From the NCBI GenBank assembly GCA_019321725.1, contig CM033116.1, forward strand, positions 15,877,420-15,941,419: a DNA stretch of 64,000 nt. Reading direction: 5' to 3'. Below the pieces are notes generated by a model, which worked only from the letters and a program-made list of their open reading frames with translations, was not told where the DNA came from and did no database searches. This stretch comes from Paulownia fortunei (Eukaryota > Streptophyta > Magnoliopsida > Lamiales > Paulowniaceae). Shown one piece after another: positions 23,601 through 38,600 of the stretch (position 1 is its first letter; every line of letters begins with the position of its first letter). Position numbers and translations under genes: made by a program.

Positions 23601-26600
23601 TACCGGGCTTGATAGCTCTACAACATTCCAAATTGTTAATTGTATAAGGAATTTTGTTCATGTTATGGAAGGAACAGTTTTAATGGCTCTTCTTCAGCCT
23701 GCTCCAGAGACTTTTGATCTTTTTGATGATCTCATATTACTTTCTGAAGGATACCTTATATATCAAGGGCCTCGTGCTGAAGTTCTCGAGTTTTTTGAGT
23801 CATTGGGTTTTCGATTGCCACCCCGTAAGAATGTTGCTGATTTTCTGCAAGAGGTAAAGTTTTTCCTGCTTTTTCTGGTTCTGAATGATGTTCACCAGGT
23901 TCTTACCTAAGCCACATGTATCTAGGTAACATCAGGAAAGGATCAGGCCCAATACTGGGGTGATCATTCCAAACCATATGAGTTTGTTCCGGTTTCAAGA
24001 ATAGCTGAAGACTTTAGGAATTCAAGATATGGTCAGAATCTGGAGTCTTTTCTCTCTGATCCATATGATAAATCTAAAAATCACCCTTCAGCTCTGCCCA
24101 CAACAAAGTATGCCATACCAAAAAGGGAGCTCTTTAAAGCATGTTTTTCTAGAGAGTTACTTCTGATCAATAGACACCGCTTTCTGTATATCTTTAGAAC
24201 ATGCCAGGTACTTTTCACCTTTCTTTTTAATTTATGCTTTTGGTTGGTTTTTTGGTTCTTATGCTGTGATATCACTGATTGTACTCATTTTCTTTTAACT
24301 TTTGTAAAAAGCATGTAGAGTAAATGGAAGTAATTTAAGTGAAGCTTAAAAATATAAAATCCATTGCTGGCATCTAAAAACATTGTCTTTAGGCTTGATA
24401 TTAGAACACAATTTGTTTGATTTAACTCTTGTTATGGTGATTAGGTGATGAATAATTTTAGTTATGTATCTCTATGCGTTTTATGCATCTCAAAGACAGA
24501 CAGAAACTATGTTGCATGCAACTTGTCTCAGATGTCCATAAAAGCTGAGAGGAAAGGTAAAATCGAGGGATTTTTTTACTATATAAAGATACAATTGAAT
24601 TCGTCTCTTAATATAAAGACGCATAGCACAAATTGTAGAAACAAAATAGAGAGAACAACTACAACATTGAAGTGGTTCCTATCAATATTGTTACTCTAAA
24701 TCTTGGCCAGAATGATAGAAAAAAATACCCAGGGAATGAATCATAAAACAGGGAAATCACCAAACTTAGCATCATCGAGCACATAATTTGACTTTAAGAG
24801 GGCGAAACATGAGAGTGACACATACGGCAAATTTCATACCACCAAGTTGGATACTGATCAAGTAGGTCTATGAGTCATTAGATGTACATTATGATATCAT
24901 AAAATCAAATGATGACATTATCATGTATAAGCCAACAGTTTACAAATCAATTGGTAGTTCTCAACCACATGGCATGGAATGAGCCTATGGATGGTGTAAG
25001 GGGATAGCTTGCGGAGACATCACAATAGGGGTGCCAGCAAAGAGTAATCATGTCATGGATTCAGGATTCTTAGCTGATCTTTTTCTGGCCATTGCTTGAT
25101 ACAAGTAGCCACCAATGCTCCTGGCAAGGAACATGACATAAAGGTTGGTGTAGTTCTATGGTAGGCCAAGTGCAATAATCCCGGTCCACTCATAGCCATG
25201 ATTAAAGAGGGGTGGTGGTGAATAACCATCCATCTTTTAATCTAATAGTAACCATTGCACTGGGATTGTTGCTCCTCGTGAACCTGGAGGTTGTTAGTGG
25301 GACAGCGATGTTAGGAGGCAGGATATGGGGTGGTGAGGGAGGGGATTATTTTCTCTTTTGTCCTCTTAAGTTCCTAACTTCATATTAAGGACAATAATGT
25401 CATTAAGAGAATTAAGTTGATTTTTCATTCTGGCATTAGGACAGTTGCTCTGACATTATCACCAGCCTAAAATTATATGTCAACTGTACTTTTACTTACA
25501 AACATTTACAGGTTGCATTTGTAGGTTTTGTGACATGTACAATGTTTCTTCGAACGAGACTACATCCCACTGATGTGACAAATGGCGACCTTTATCTTTC
25601 ATGTTTGTTCTTCGGCCTGGTGCATATGATGTTCAATGGATTTTCTGAGCTACCTCTCCTGATATTTCGACTTCCAGTATTTTACAAGCAACGAGATAAT
25701 CTTTTCCATCCTGCATGGGCATGGTCTCTCTCGAGTTTCATACTTCGTGTGCCCTACTCGGTGATTGAAGCTGTTGTATGGTCTTGCGTAGTATATTATA
25801 CTGTAGGATTTGCTCCTGGAGCTGGAAGGTTTCCCTTACTGACTGTTCAATTTCATGTAACTATAAAATTTATTGAATCTCACTCTATTCTCTTAAATGT
25901 TTCAGGTTTTTCCGTTTTATGTTTCTATTCTTTTCAGTACACCAAATGGCATTGGGTCTCTTCAGGACAATGGCTTCTATTGCAAGAGATATGATCATTG
26001 CTAATACTTTTGGGTCAGCTGCATTATTGATAATATTTCTGTTGGGTGGATTTATTGTACCAAAAGGTAAGTACTGTTTGTCATCATCAAGATAGTTATT
26101 CATTGGTTATGCTGAGTGATAATCCTTTTATCTCAGAAATGATCAAGCCATGGTGGGTCTGGGCCTTCTGGGTGTCTCCACTATCCTATGGGCAGCGCGC
26201 AATTTCTGTTAACGAATTTACTGCTACAAGATGGATGGAGGTGTGTTGTTCTCTGGATGATTGGATCCGTGGCTGAAGCCAAATAGAAAGTCAGTGATGT
26301 AAATTTCTGCTTGCTGATAATTTGTTGTTTTTGGTGTACTTCGATTTTGCAGAGATCTACCGCTGCTGGGAACATTACTCTTGGAAACCGGATTCTCCAG
26401 CTTCATAGTTTACCGAGTGATGGTTATTGGTATTGGCTTGGAGTTGGTGTTTTACTAGCATATGCTCTGTTTTTCAACATTACTGTGACTGTGGCACTGG
26501 CCTTTCTCAATCGTAAGTTGTTGTTCTGACACTTCTGATATTCATAGAGGGTTGTAAACTAAGCCATGTCTAGTATACGTAGAATAACTTGACTTTGAGT

Positions 26601-29600
26601 GGTCATAATGTTGTCCAATGATCTTGAGGTAGTGATATAATAGGAACAGACAAACTTATATAAAACAATATTTAAAATTAATCATTTTTTATGGAGCCTG
26701 AGTGAAAGTGACATTATAATATAAGTCAAAGAATTAATCTAATTATTCAGATTAGAAAATTATATAACCTAGTCGATTAAACTTGAAGTTCTGAAATCTG
26801 AACACAAAATGCTATTTCTAAATGAATAAAAATTTATCAACTTGTAAGAATATAGTTACTCCAAATAATAGAAAAATTATGCAAATTCATATTTGGAAGT
26901 TGAAAATGAATTTCCCATGAAACCAAGAAGGGAAAAAAAGAGTAAATTTCATTCGGAAACAGATAGTTTCTTATCATTTTGAATGTGGTATTATATAGAA
27001 TTTATTCTTGAACTGTGCCCCCGCATTGTATAATTCACCCCAGGACCTTTCTGTGATGAGGTACATGTGAAGCTTGAATCTGTAAGTTCATCCAGAAGAA
27101 GGTTGGAAAAACAGATAGAAATGATGCCTACCATAGCTCAACTGATTTCTTGTATTCAGGCCCAATTCATGACCATGTCCAATTTTAAGTTTTCACTTGG
27201 TTTTGAATGGGAAATATGACTTTAGTTCTGGAAGCCCGGCATGGAGAGCAAGCCTAGAAAGCCTAAAGAGCTAGTGAGGCACTGCCTTGAGTGAAACTTT
27301 TTTGTTTTTGGTGTGGATTTGACCCAACCTGCAGCATATAAAGATGGTGTAGCCAAATAGGATTAATGAGAGAGATTCTCATAATCATAGTAGTTCAAGT
27401 ACATTTCAAATTTAAGTGTGAATATTGTTGTAATTCCTACTATTCAATGGATTCATCATTTTCATTGATCCTAACAACGTAAACTGTGTATAGTCGCTGA
27501 GCTTTATTTTTATTCTTTTCCTCCATTTCACAGTTTGTTTGGTGTCCTGTGCACCACAAGGAAACTGAGGAGCATGAGAAATCCTGCCAGTATAAGTAAG
27601 TGTGTGCTATGTGCATGCAAATAATACAGAATATTATCTTCTGGGTCGTCGGAAATGAAGTTTGCGGAGCCTCTTGATGATTAGCAATGATATATGGTGC
27701 GAGAAAAAAATATTAAAGCAGATAGTAGTGATTGAGTTATGTGTAGCAAGAGCGAGGAATAGCAAAGGCAGTATGAACTCATGGCAAGTTGAATGATAGC
27801 TAAAGTTGCACTCCCCCATTTCTAATTTCCTCTAGGCACAATAGGTTAACATTGTGGATAACTATAGTGGACTTCAATGACTTTGATCCAATTTTGAAGG
27901 AAGATTTGTAAACCGTAATTCTTTGATCTACAAAAAGACCATTTCCTAATACAATTCTGCAAATTGAATGCTATGAACATGGAACCATCTTTAGGGAATA
28001 ATTATTCAAATAAATGCTCAGCCTTTGATTTTAACATCTCCTGTTTGCTCTTACAGCTATTCAAAAATCACAGACAATTATTCCACCAGATGATGACCCA
28101 GAACATTTAGCTATCAATGGTAAATAGTAAACTTTAATAATTTACCAATGATATGCATTAACTGTAACATGTGTTCTCATTTTATTGTCAGAAAACTGAT
28201 TTGGCAGGTCAAGCTGAGAACTGCAAGTCTAATACAATATCAGGCAATGATGGAACGAAAAAGAAAGGAATGATTCTACCGTTTCAACCATTAACCATGA
28301 CTTTCCATAACGTCAACTACTTTGTTGATATGCCCAAGGTAATCAGTTTTTTAAGCAACTTCATCTACAACTATTATATTTCTACTTGCAAATTATAATA
28401 TATCTCTGGGTTTTTAGGAAATGAGTTCACAAGGTATACCAGAAACAAGGTTGCAACTCTTGTCCAATGTCAGCGGAGTATTCTCGCCTGGTGTTCTCAC
28501 AGCGTTAATGGGGTCAAGTGGAGCAGGGAAGACAACATTGATGGATGTCCTTGCTGGTAGGAAGACCAATGGGTATATAGAAGGAGATATTAGAATTTCC
28601 GGTTACCCAAAGGAACAAAAATCTTTTGCTAGAATATCAGGATATGTTGAACAAAGTGACATACATTCTCCTCAGGTGACAGTTATTGAATCTCTCTGGT
28701 TTTCTTCATTTCTTCGGCTTCCAAAGGAAGTGAATGAAAGACAAAGACAAGTGAGATGCTATGAAACTGAAGGATTCTTATATCATCATGTTAATTGGTT
28801 AAATTTTCTAATCTCTTTTTGTCTATTATAACAATTCTTTTTTCAGGAGTTTGTTGAAGAGGTAATGCAATTAGTGGAACTTGACTCTCTAAGGCATGCT
28901 TTGGTAGGCTTGCCAGGCAGTACCGGCTTATCCACTGAACAAAGAAAACGTTTAACAATTGCAGTGGAGCTTGTTGCAAATCCATCAATCATTTTTATGG
29001 ATGAACCTACATCAGGTCTTGATGCACGAGCAGCAGCCATTGTCATGCGAACAGTTCGCAACACAGTTGATACTGGAAGAACTGTGGTGTGCACCATACA
29101 TCAGCCAAGTATTGAGATATTTGAAGCTTTCGATGAGGTTCAAAGTTCAAGTACCAAATCTAAGCATACTTGATCAAATACTAAATTGACTAATGGTAAA
29201 AAAAAAAATTGCAGCTTCTTCTTATGAAGCGAGGGGGGAGAGTGATATATGGTGGAACGCTTGGTGAGAAATCACAAACCATGATCAACTATTTTCAGGT
29301 AAAACTTAGTCCATCATCAAGTAACCTTGCTTTGGAGTATTTCTTCTTATGTACATCGTCATATGGGATAAGACGTGTCTTCCTTGGCTTCAAATGTTCC
29401 CCATCATTTCACAAGTCAATAGAAGAAGACTTCCCTTCCCTAATTTTTATGGCTCTTTGTTTTGCTTGTCATGGTTTATCTTTATTTTTATTTTTTTGAC
29501 TGAATCTTACAAATTCAATTATTGAAGTCTTATCCATTGTGCGGACTTCTTATGAGAGGAGATGCGTTTGGCAATCAATTGATCATTTTTATCAGTGACT

Positions 29601-32600
29601 AGAATGTGATGGGTCAGATGCTTACATCTTTCTTTATTGCTTTGGTGAATTCTTATAACTTCTTCCTTTGATATCCCAGCGGGCAAGTGGAGTTCCTCCG
29701 ATACGTGATGGTTACAACCCTGCAACTTGGATGCTTGAGATAAGCACGCCCGCTGTCGAAGAGAAGATTTGTGAAGACTTTGCTGTGATATACCGAAATT
29801 CGCAGCAGTATCGGTAAATTTATAAGATGCTGTTTATGTCTCTAGAACAAGATTCGAGGGATGATAATACTGTTTATGTCTCTAGAACAAGATTCGTGGG
29901 ATGATAATACTCTCTATTATCTTTGATTTTTCTTTTTACTTAAAGAAAGTCCGAACATAAAGCTTGTTCGATTTTTAATACAGGGACGTTGAAGCATCCA
30001 TTCAGAGTCTGAGTATTCCACCTGAACATTCGGAACCTCTGAAATTTACTTCCACATATTCTAAAGATGCAATTTCTCAATTTAGAATATGCCTCTGGAA
30101 GCAAAATCTTATTTATTGGAGAAGTCCTGCGTATAATGCCGTGAGATTGTTCTTTACAACAACAAGTGCTATTATTATTGGCACTATATTTTGGGATGTT
30201 GGTTCAAAAAGGTAATCTGCATGCAGCAGTTCCTGCTTTTTATTTTATTTTTTTATATAATTTTTAGATGGAGTTAATATTAACTCCTTGATCTATTTTA
30301 CACTTCAATCCTTGTGCTGTAGGTGATGAGTACTTTTGTGTTCTTTAAATGCATCTCTGGTTTTCGGTCATCACCCCAGTTCCATTTACAAATTATTCAT
30401 TTATTTGTCAATTGTTGCCTCTCTATGTATTAGGCTAAAGTAAACTACTAAGAAGCTGATGATAGAAAACTGGACATTACTATTTGCTCATATTTTTGTC
30501 AGCTATTACTTATGCCAAACAAATAAATAGAGATTATCCCAGGAAGGTGGTGACAGAGAATTAGACACTGCATTTATCCATTGCTTTTATTTTTTCAGTT
30601 GGGAACTGACTTTGAGGAATAAATTTGAACAAATTTAGTTACCTCAACAGTTAGGTCATAATACTACATTCCAAATTTCTGTACAATAACAGCTTTTAGT
30701 AGGACAGTTGAAAACCTAGTTGGAACAGATGATCACTTTCAGGTTCGGACTTGGAAATTTATGGGCACCCATAGTGGATTTGTAGATTATTTTCCGTAAT
30801 TATAAATGGACTCAAGCTTGCTTCATAAGGCTTATAGATGAAAATTTAATGCATTGACCAAGGGAATGAAGACATTACTTGAGTGAAAAAACTTTAGCTG
30901 CCATTGCCTGAACCCATTGCTGTAGGATCATGTCATGGTGGCATAATTAGTGAGAAAAGACATCAGATTCATCATGATGCAGCATATTTGGGATTAGTAA
31001 CTTCAAATTCTGGATTAAGAATCCAACTAATTGATCTGGATGATATATTAAATTCTGTTTGCCAGGAGAACAACAGCATTTGCTGGTTTGTTGTACTTCA
31101 AAATATAATTGTAATTAAATTGTAATGTTTATGAAACGTATGGTTGCTTCATCAGAACCTAGAAGACTGCGTTATTTGATAACATTGGAAAACTAAATAA
31201 AAAATGAATTCAAGTCCTTAAAATGAGAAATGATGGAGCATCCCCATATCATTCTTTTCATATCTTTTAATCATCTCATTTTTTAAATCATATATCATGT
31301 TCTCATTGTCACCACAAAATAATAAATCATAAACATATAAACCAATAATGAGAGTGGACTTACCTTGAGTTTTCACATTCAAGTGTGGTTCACTTTTGCT
31401 CTTCTTGAAACCTTGATGAATGAAGTATGAATCAATTTAGCTATACCAAGCTCTTGGAGCTTGTTTTAGCCCATATAAAGTTTTCTTCAATCGGTAGATT
31501 TTATCTTCTTCTCTTTTGATCACAAAACCTTATGGTAGTTCCACAAAAATTTCTTCTTGTAATTCTCCATTCAAGAAGGCGGATTTTACATCAAGTTGAT
31601 ACAACGAGCATCCTTGTTGGGCTGCAAATGCAATGAGCATTCGGATTGTGTCTAAACGAGCAACTGGAGCGAAAGTCTCTTCAAAATCAATTTCGGGTTT
31701 TTGTGTGTATCCTTTTGCTACAAGTCTTACCTTGCTTCTTTGGAAAGAATTATCCTTATTCAATTTCACCTTATAAATCCACTTCACACCCATAATTTCT
31801 TTGTTGGTTGGTTTTTCAAGTAGCTCCCATGTCTAGTTCTTTTCAGTGACATTTATTTCTTCTTGCATTACTTTTCTCCAAACTTCTTCCTTGATTGCAT
31901 CATCAAAATTTTCAGGTTCAATTGTGCAAAAATTCTTGCATAAACATCACTTAGGCTTCTCATTTTCACTAAAGTTGAACTTGAACTTGAAGATGATCCA
32001 TTAGAAGATGAAAAATCAACCCCTGAAGTATTTGGAGCAAATTCTTCATTTTCTTCAGACTCACTTGCTGAAATTTGATTTTTCTCATCAAAGAAGGCTG
32101 CTCCTTTCTCAATTTTACTTATCTCCCAATTCCAAGATGCATTATCATCAAATATGACATCCCAACTACTCATTATACTTTTATTTTTCAAGTTGTAGAG
32201 ATGATAACCCTTCAACTTGCAGCTATAGCCAATTAAAATGCATTTCTCACTTGTTTCATCTAATTTTTGCCTCTTCTCTTTTGGAGTTTGAGCATAGCAA
32301 GCTCATCCAAAAATTCTTAAGTGCTTCACCGAAGGTTTGCTACTACTCCATGCTTTAAGAGGTGTATTATCCATCACGATTTTGGTTGGACATCTATTCA
32401 ATAAATAAACAGCCGTATAAATTACCTCTACCCAAAAACTTCTAAGCAATCCTTTAGCATGCAATATTGATTTTGCCATCTCCATCACCGTTTGATTTTT
32501 TCTCTCCAATACTCTATTTTGTTGTGGAGTATATCCAATTGTGAGTTGTCTTTCAATGCCGCCTTCTTCACAAAACTTGTTGAATTCATTAGAAGTATAT

Positions 32601-35600
32601 TCTTTCCCATTATTACTTCTAGGAACTTTAATGGAATAACCACTTTGATTTTCAACAAGACTTTTGAACTTTCGACAAATGCCAAAGACTTCAAATTTTT
32701 GTTTCATGAAATAAACCCATGCCATACGAGTAAAATCATCAATAAAGAGGATGGAGTCGAGGGTAGGCAGGAATTCAAAATTACAAAGGGCTTTCAGTAG
32801 GATTGAGATGTCTTGAAAGCGTCAAAACGTAGAGCCAACTCTCTTACATTTCGGTACCTGTTTTGTCCATGAGAAAGTGTAGACATAGGTTCACACACAT
32901 CCGAATGCACAAGCTCTAGAGGTTGCTTTGCTCTCCTTGCAACTCCTTTGGGAAAAGATTATCGATGTGCTTTCCAAGGGCACATCCTTAACAAACATAC
33001 TGCATTTCTTCAATTTTAGGGAGTCCATGCAACATATTTTTGTGTTGAAATAACTTAAGACTTTGGAAATTCAAGTGACCAAGTTTCCTATGCCATAACC
33101 ATGAATCATACATAACTTTAGCCTTCATTGCCACATTTTCAGAATATTTGAAAGTAAGTAGGAAACTTCGATTTTTTTCCATTTGAATTCTTGTCAAAAT
33201 CTGTTTTGGTTCATTTTTGTTAGGAATGATATAATCATTTCCTTCAAAATGGACTGCATAACCATGTTGTGCAAGCTGCCCAACACTCAACAAATTTTAC
33301 TCCAACTCCGGCACAAAAATTACATCACGAATGTATTTAGTTCCCCTCTTTGTTTCAACACAAATTGTTCCTTTTTCTTGTGTAATGACAAGAGCACCAT
33401 TCCTCATTTTCACTTGAGAATTTACACAGGTATCTATGCTCAAGAAAATTGATTTATCACCCATCATGTGGTTACTACAACCACTATCAATATATCAAAT
33501 ATCATTCTTTTTTTCGGTGGCAGCTTGACAAACATAAAATATATTTTTTTCATATTCTTTCTCTTTCAAAAAGTTTTAGCTTGTTGATTTTGTAGTTGAT
33601 TGTTTACATAACAATCTTTTCGGACATGACTAACCTTATTACAATTGTGACATTTAGGCTTGCCTTTGAACCAACAATCCTTATACTCATGATTAGTTTT
33701 TCCACAATGTGTGCATTTTTCTCCTTGCCATCTTTATTTTGGTTTCTATCATAGAAACCTCTTCCTTTTCCTCTAAAGTTTCTTGCTCTTCCTCTTCCTC
33801 TACCCAAATCTTCCATCTCTAAATGGTTGTCCTCTATTTTGTTCACCACTTGATGATTCTCCATGACTCTTAACATTCAAATTCATTTTTTATTGAAATG
33901 CATTGTCAATCGATTTTTTAGATTGTCTAACCAACCTTTCTTCATAAGATTTTATTGCTCCCATTAATTCATAAACATTCATTTGAGAAATATTCTTAGT
34001 TTGCTCTATAACAGCATAATAGGATTAAATCTCTTCGGTAGACAAATCAAAATTTTTTCAACCATTCTTTGGTTTGAAAGTTCTTCATCATAAGTCTTCA
34101 TTTGATTAATTAACTCTACAAACTTTGAATGAAACTCGTTCAAATTTTCTCTCTCTTTCATTTTCAAATTTTTTAACTTCCTTTCAAGAGTTTGAAGTTT
34201 GATAGCTCTTATATTCTCATCTCCACCAAATTTCTTTTGAAGAATATCTCATGCTTTGTTGGATTTTTCAGCTCCCATTATTCTTGGAAAGATTGAGTTT
34301 GCAACAGCATGTGGGATTTTGGACAAAGCTGCAACATCTCTTTATTTTGTTTTCTTCAACTTCTTTATTTGAGTTACCGTGAGATCTACTCCTTCTTCCT
34401 CATCTTCATAGCCATCTTGTACAAGCTCCACAAGTCTAAAGAGGCCAGCAATGTCTTTATTTTCTTACACCAAAGTTCATAGTTTTCTCCCCAAAAATTA
34501 GAAGAATAACCTGCTGCAAATTGCTTGAGTTTGCCATTGAATTTTTCTGCTGCAACTTACTTTGACAGCAACACCTTCTTTTTAAACCATATTTTTCTTA
34601 TTTTTTTATTTTAAAAAAGCCTAGTCTTTATAACCAGGCTCTGGTACCACTTTGTTAAATCGTTTTTAGAAGTTTGTTATGTTGAAAGTAAGACTTAGTT
34701 ATGGAGGATAATGGCTGTAAATTTTCAGCAACTAAAATATGATTTTGAGTTGAAAAATAGAGAGAAAATGAAAAGAAAATTGTGATTTTTTTGTGTTGAT
34801 TCACACTTCTCTTTCTCATTCATAGTCATAATTAATACATGAGCATGTTGTATATTTTGAAAAAATGAAGACAAAAGTCTTTGGAAATTTATAAGCATTA
34901 TTAAGCTAGAAATAATGAACATCAACTAGCCCGACCTATAGCCCAACCTACAATTACATAGGATGAAATATTTTCAACAAATGCATGATATATTGAGTCT
35001 AAATTTGTTGCCCATTAATTGTAATATTTAAGCATGACGTGACTCCAAATTTGCTGTTTTTTCAGCACATTAATTGCAACAATTCTTATAGATATATAGA
35101 TTAAGGCATTGGATAACATCCTCTAGAATCTGCATAGCGTCTAGGGTTGGACAATGTTTTCACTTCTAGAAAATCTCTGTGTGGAATCAATTAGTTCATC
35201 TTCTAGAATTTCCTCAATAATGCCCGTGATGGTAGTTGTTGTGCTGGTGGTAGTGGAAGGTGCAGATATGGATAGAGTGTGCGTGCCTTAGTAAAGGGAT
35301 AAGTCCTGAGCATAAAGCATTTGATTGATGCCCATGTTTATCTTAAGCCAAGTAAATGAGCATTAGCTCCAGTTTATGAATAAAGAAAGGTCTTGGTTGA
35401 ATCTTCGTGTTTGAAGTGCGCATCAACAGCAGGGTTGAAATTAACATTATACTTGGCAGTCCTTCGTTTAATTTTGGCATGAATTTCATCAAATATAATA
35501 TGAGAAAACTTTGGCTGGGAAGAGAAAGAATCAATGGGTAGAGGAACAAGATCAATGGGCTAACAAGGTGAATAGCCAGTTCAAAAAGATTCTTGCAAGT

Positions 35601-38600
35601 AGATCTGTGTACAGAGTTGTTGTAAGCAAACTCCACATTAAGTAATAACAAATCCTAATTTCCTTGTTATTCACCTGAAATTCACCATCGTATAGCGCTG
35701 AAACTATGGCCTATGGCAACAATTCTTTTCGATGAAATGCAATGCAGTAGATAGCTTTTATTTGTTGCCAAAAAGTTGCCGTAGTGTCTTCTAAAAGCAT
35801 ATCACAATTTGCATCCTATCAGAAACAATAAATGTAGGTAACTGATGAAAATGAACATCTCTATAGAATCTTTACAGAATAACTTTTCTGTAGGAAACGC
35901 ATCTTTATTTTGTCAGAGATGATATATGCCCTTTCCGGAAAAAAATTCGCAACCGAACAGTATCATGGTCTATGAAAATTTAGGAAGACCAAGTATGAAA
36001 TCAATGCTAAGGTCTATCCATCACATCTTGGATAGCTAGAGGAGTGTATAAGAAAGTGCTTTGCTTTCTAGGTTTTGCTAACTTATCATGTTAGGCCTGT
36101 CTGTATCTTCCATTCCATTTATTGCAGTTGTTATCATATGGCCCAAGAATTAATTCTCATGTTTCTTTCATGAGAATCTCTTTGATTTGGACAAGAATAT
36201 TATTTTATTTTGTCTCCTGATTTGCTGTGATGCGTAGAGACTCTGCAGAGGATGACTTAAATTTCATCACTGATATCTGAATTTAAATGTCTCACAAACA
36301 TTAAATATTATATCTAGTTTTGTTATCTTAGGTTTCTAGTTGATTTAGTTTAAATCTCCTTTGTTTCTTGGTTTGTCATCATATTTCCATTGATACATGT
36401 AAAAGATGTTAAAGAATTACCCTGCATGTTTCCCAGGTATTTGAGCCAAGGTTGGTACTCTAGGTGGGTGCGTGAGTATCCACGTCTAATATAATGTATA
36501 TTATGTTATTTTCATTCTAAGCCTCAATGACAAATAAGACAGATTACATTATGGTTTTATAATTTATATTATAGCACTCCATTCCAATGGTACAGGATTA
36601 TTTATATAGTTCTCCAAATGATTCTGCAGGGATTCAACTCAAAACTTGTTTGTTGTACTAGGAGCTCTTTATGCTTCTGTTATGTTTCTCGGGGTCAACA
36701 ATTCTTCTTCTGTACAACCAGTAATATCTATTGAGAGGACAGTTTTCTACAGAGAGAAAGCTGCTGGAATGTACTCTCCATTTCCTTTTGCATTTGCCCA
36801 GGTTAATGCTGTTAATTGGTTTGGCTGCTTAATAACGTGATTCTATCAATTGAACCATGACACCTGTTATTATAGGTCAATTCTGTAAATGGTTCCCATT
36901 ACCAGGATACAAGTATCAGTATATAGATCAGGTCTGAATGATCATCTGATGTTGGTTAGGACGTAGCATTATGAGAAATCATATTATAGCATTTCTAATT
37001 ATAATCATTAACAAGACAGCATACAAGGAGCGACTCGTTTTGTCTGATTTCTTGATGCGGGAATCACATGCACATAGATACAGGGCTTCACTATCCTCCT
37101 AACATTTCAAGAGGGCGTTGATTAGGAACCCTTTGATAGCTTTAGTTGTTGGTTATAAATTGTGCTCAAAGACCAATCCATTGATCTCATTCCAGGGCCT
37201 TGTGGAGATTCCTTACATTCTGGCGCAGACAATAGTATATGGTATCATTACATACTTCATGATCAACTTCGAGAGGACAGTCGGTTAGATTTTTATTTTC
37301 TTTTTACTGTTTTTGTTTCCTGTTTGGTTCTCTATTTCTTTTACTTATGTTTGTTTTTTCTTGTCTTACTTCCACAATCTTCAACTGTAATATTAGGAAC
37401 TGAAGATTCTACTTCCCATTATTACGTCTGTGACAACCAAGTAACACACAACAGCTCCAAGTTCACATTTTCCTGTAAATGTTTTGTTAAATTGATCCTA
37501 GTTATGATTAATAGTATTTTTGACATGGAAGAAATAATTCATGAAAAACTAAAAGGCTTTCATGAGCCCATCCTCGTTTACCATAAACTTCGTGCTAACG
37601 CTGGTAAGTTTACATTTAAGTGATCATTGTAGTGATCACAATTTTTCTAAATTTGAAACTGTATTTTAATTTTGTAAAGTTTTTTAAGTCAATGTCATTC
37701 TATTGCTTCTCTTTTCACCAGATTGCCAGTTATGTCTTTATAGAACATATAATGTTAGCCCAAGCATGGGCGTTTGTTCCTGGTTTTCTGCTGTTATAAC
37801 TTCTGGAGAAACGGAGTTTTCTAACAAAAGGGAGACATGATACAGAAATAGTGCCAATTGTGAAGTTAAACTCCCATCAAATATCAATTGTGAAGACTCA
37901 TAAGCTGGATCCTGAGTGGCATTCATGTTGTATATCTAATGTTCAGCTCTTTTGATGTCAATTATTTCTTAATTCATGACAAACTATTCACTCAGCTTTT
38001 CTATAGTTGACTGGACTTGCAAACCAAAAATTCATTTCCTTCTCCTGAATCCTTGATGTATTTATGTCCCTGACAACATTTCAGTGGCTGATCTTTTTGA
38101 TTGCATAAATTGTAATGAGTTCTACAAAGTGGATGAGCATTGAGGATCCCATAATTACTGATGGTGTTGATTTGCCACTTTCCTTGTCTTGCAGGAAAGT
38201 TCTTTTTGTATCTTCTGTTTATGTTTCTCACGTTCACATACTTCACCTTTTATGGGATGATGGTTGTTGGTCTTACTCCCACTCAAAACTTGGCTGCGGT
38301 AGTTTCCTCTGCATTTTACTCACTATGGAATCTCCTCTCAGGCTTCCTTGTCCCGAAACCAGTAAGTACATATTTCCTTAATCGATTTCCACATATTTCA
38401 ACTTATGTATGAGAAGCAGAAGTGGAATGGGGAAGTGATTGTGGGGGAGGGAACAGGTTCTGTGGATCATAGTTTATGACATTAATGCTTCAAAATACAG
38501 ACATCATGCAAGTCCCTAACAAAATCATGAAATTAAAATCTAAAGACATAACATAACAAGAATCGGTTTTTACCCAAATTGACAAAATATGATTTTCAAA

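Larger units (their letters stand above)
31220..34979 (-). mobile_element. 3'-truncated Ty1/copia element in intron 20
   Basis: On the minus strand the order is LTR (34979-34653), primer binding site, gag, zinc knuckle, GAG-pre-integrase, integrase core, then the front of reverse transcriptase. The sequence stops being copia-like near 31220, inside reverse transcriptase, so the rest of reverse transcriptase, RNase H and the 3' LTR are missing. Stops and frameshifts occur in gag and elsewhere. It is antisense to the host gene. Confidence 0.88.
30212..36629 (+). other. ABCG31: Intron 20 of the transporter, enlarged by transposons
   Basis: The intron has a normal donor (G|GTAATC) and acceptor (TTCTGCAG|G) and the flanking exons join in frame. 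About 31220-34979 is a copia element and about 35220-36120 is gypsy integrase sequence, both antisense to the gene. The stretches 30212-31220 and 36120-36629 show no coding sequence that I recognise; the ORF at 30904-31125 is treated as chance. Confidence 0.85.

Noticed and set aside
24208..25511. Possible small gene or transposon in intron 9 (ORF 24445-24699)
   Set aside because: No domain, terminal repeats or target duplication were recognisable; it is treated as intron sequence.
28175..28207. Alternative acceptor before AAAACTGATTTGGCAG as the start of exon 15
   Set aside because: From the incoming phase it would bring a TGA stop into frame; the acceptor at 28206-28207 keeps the frame open.
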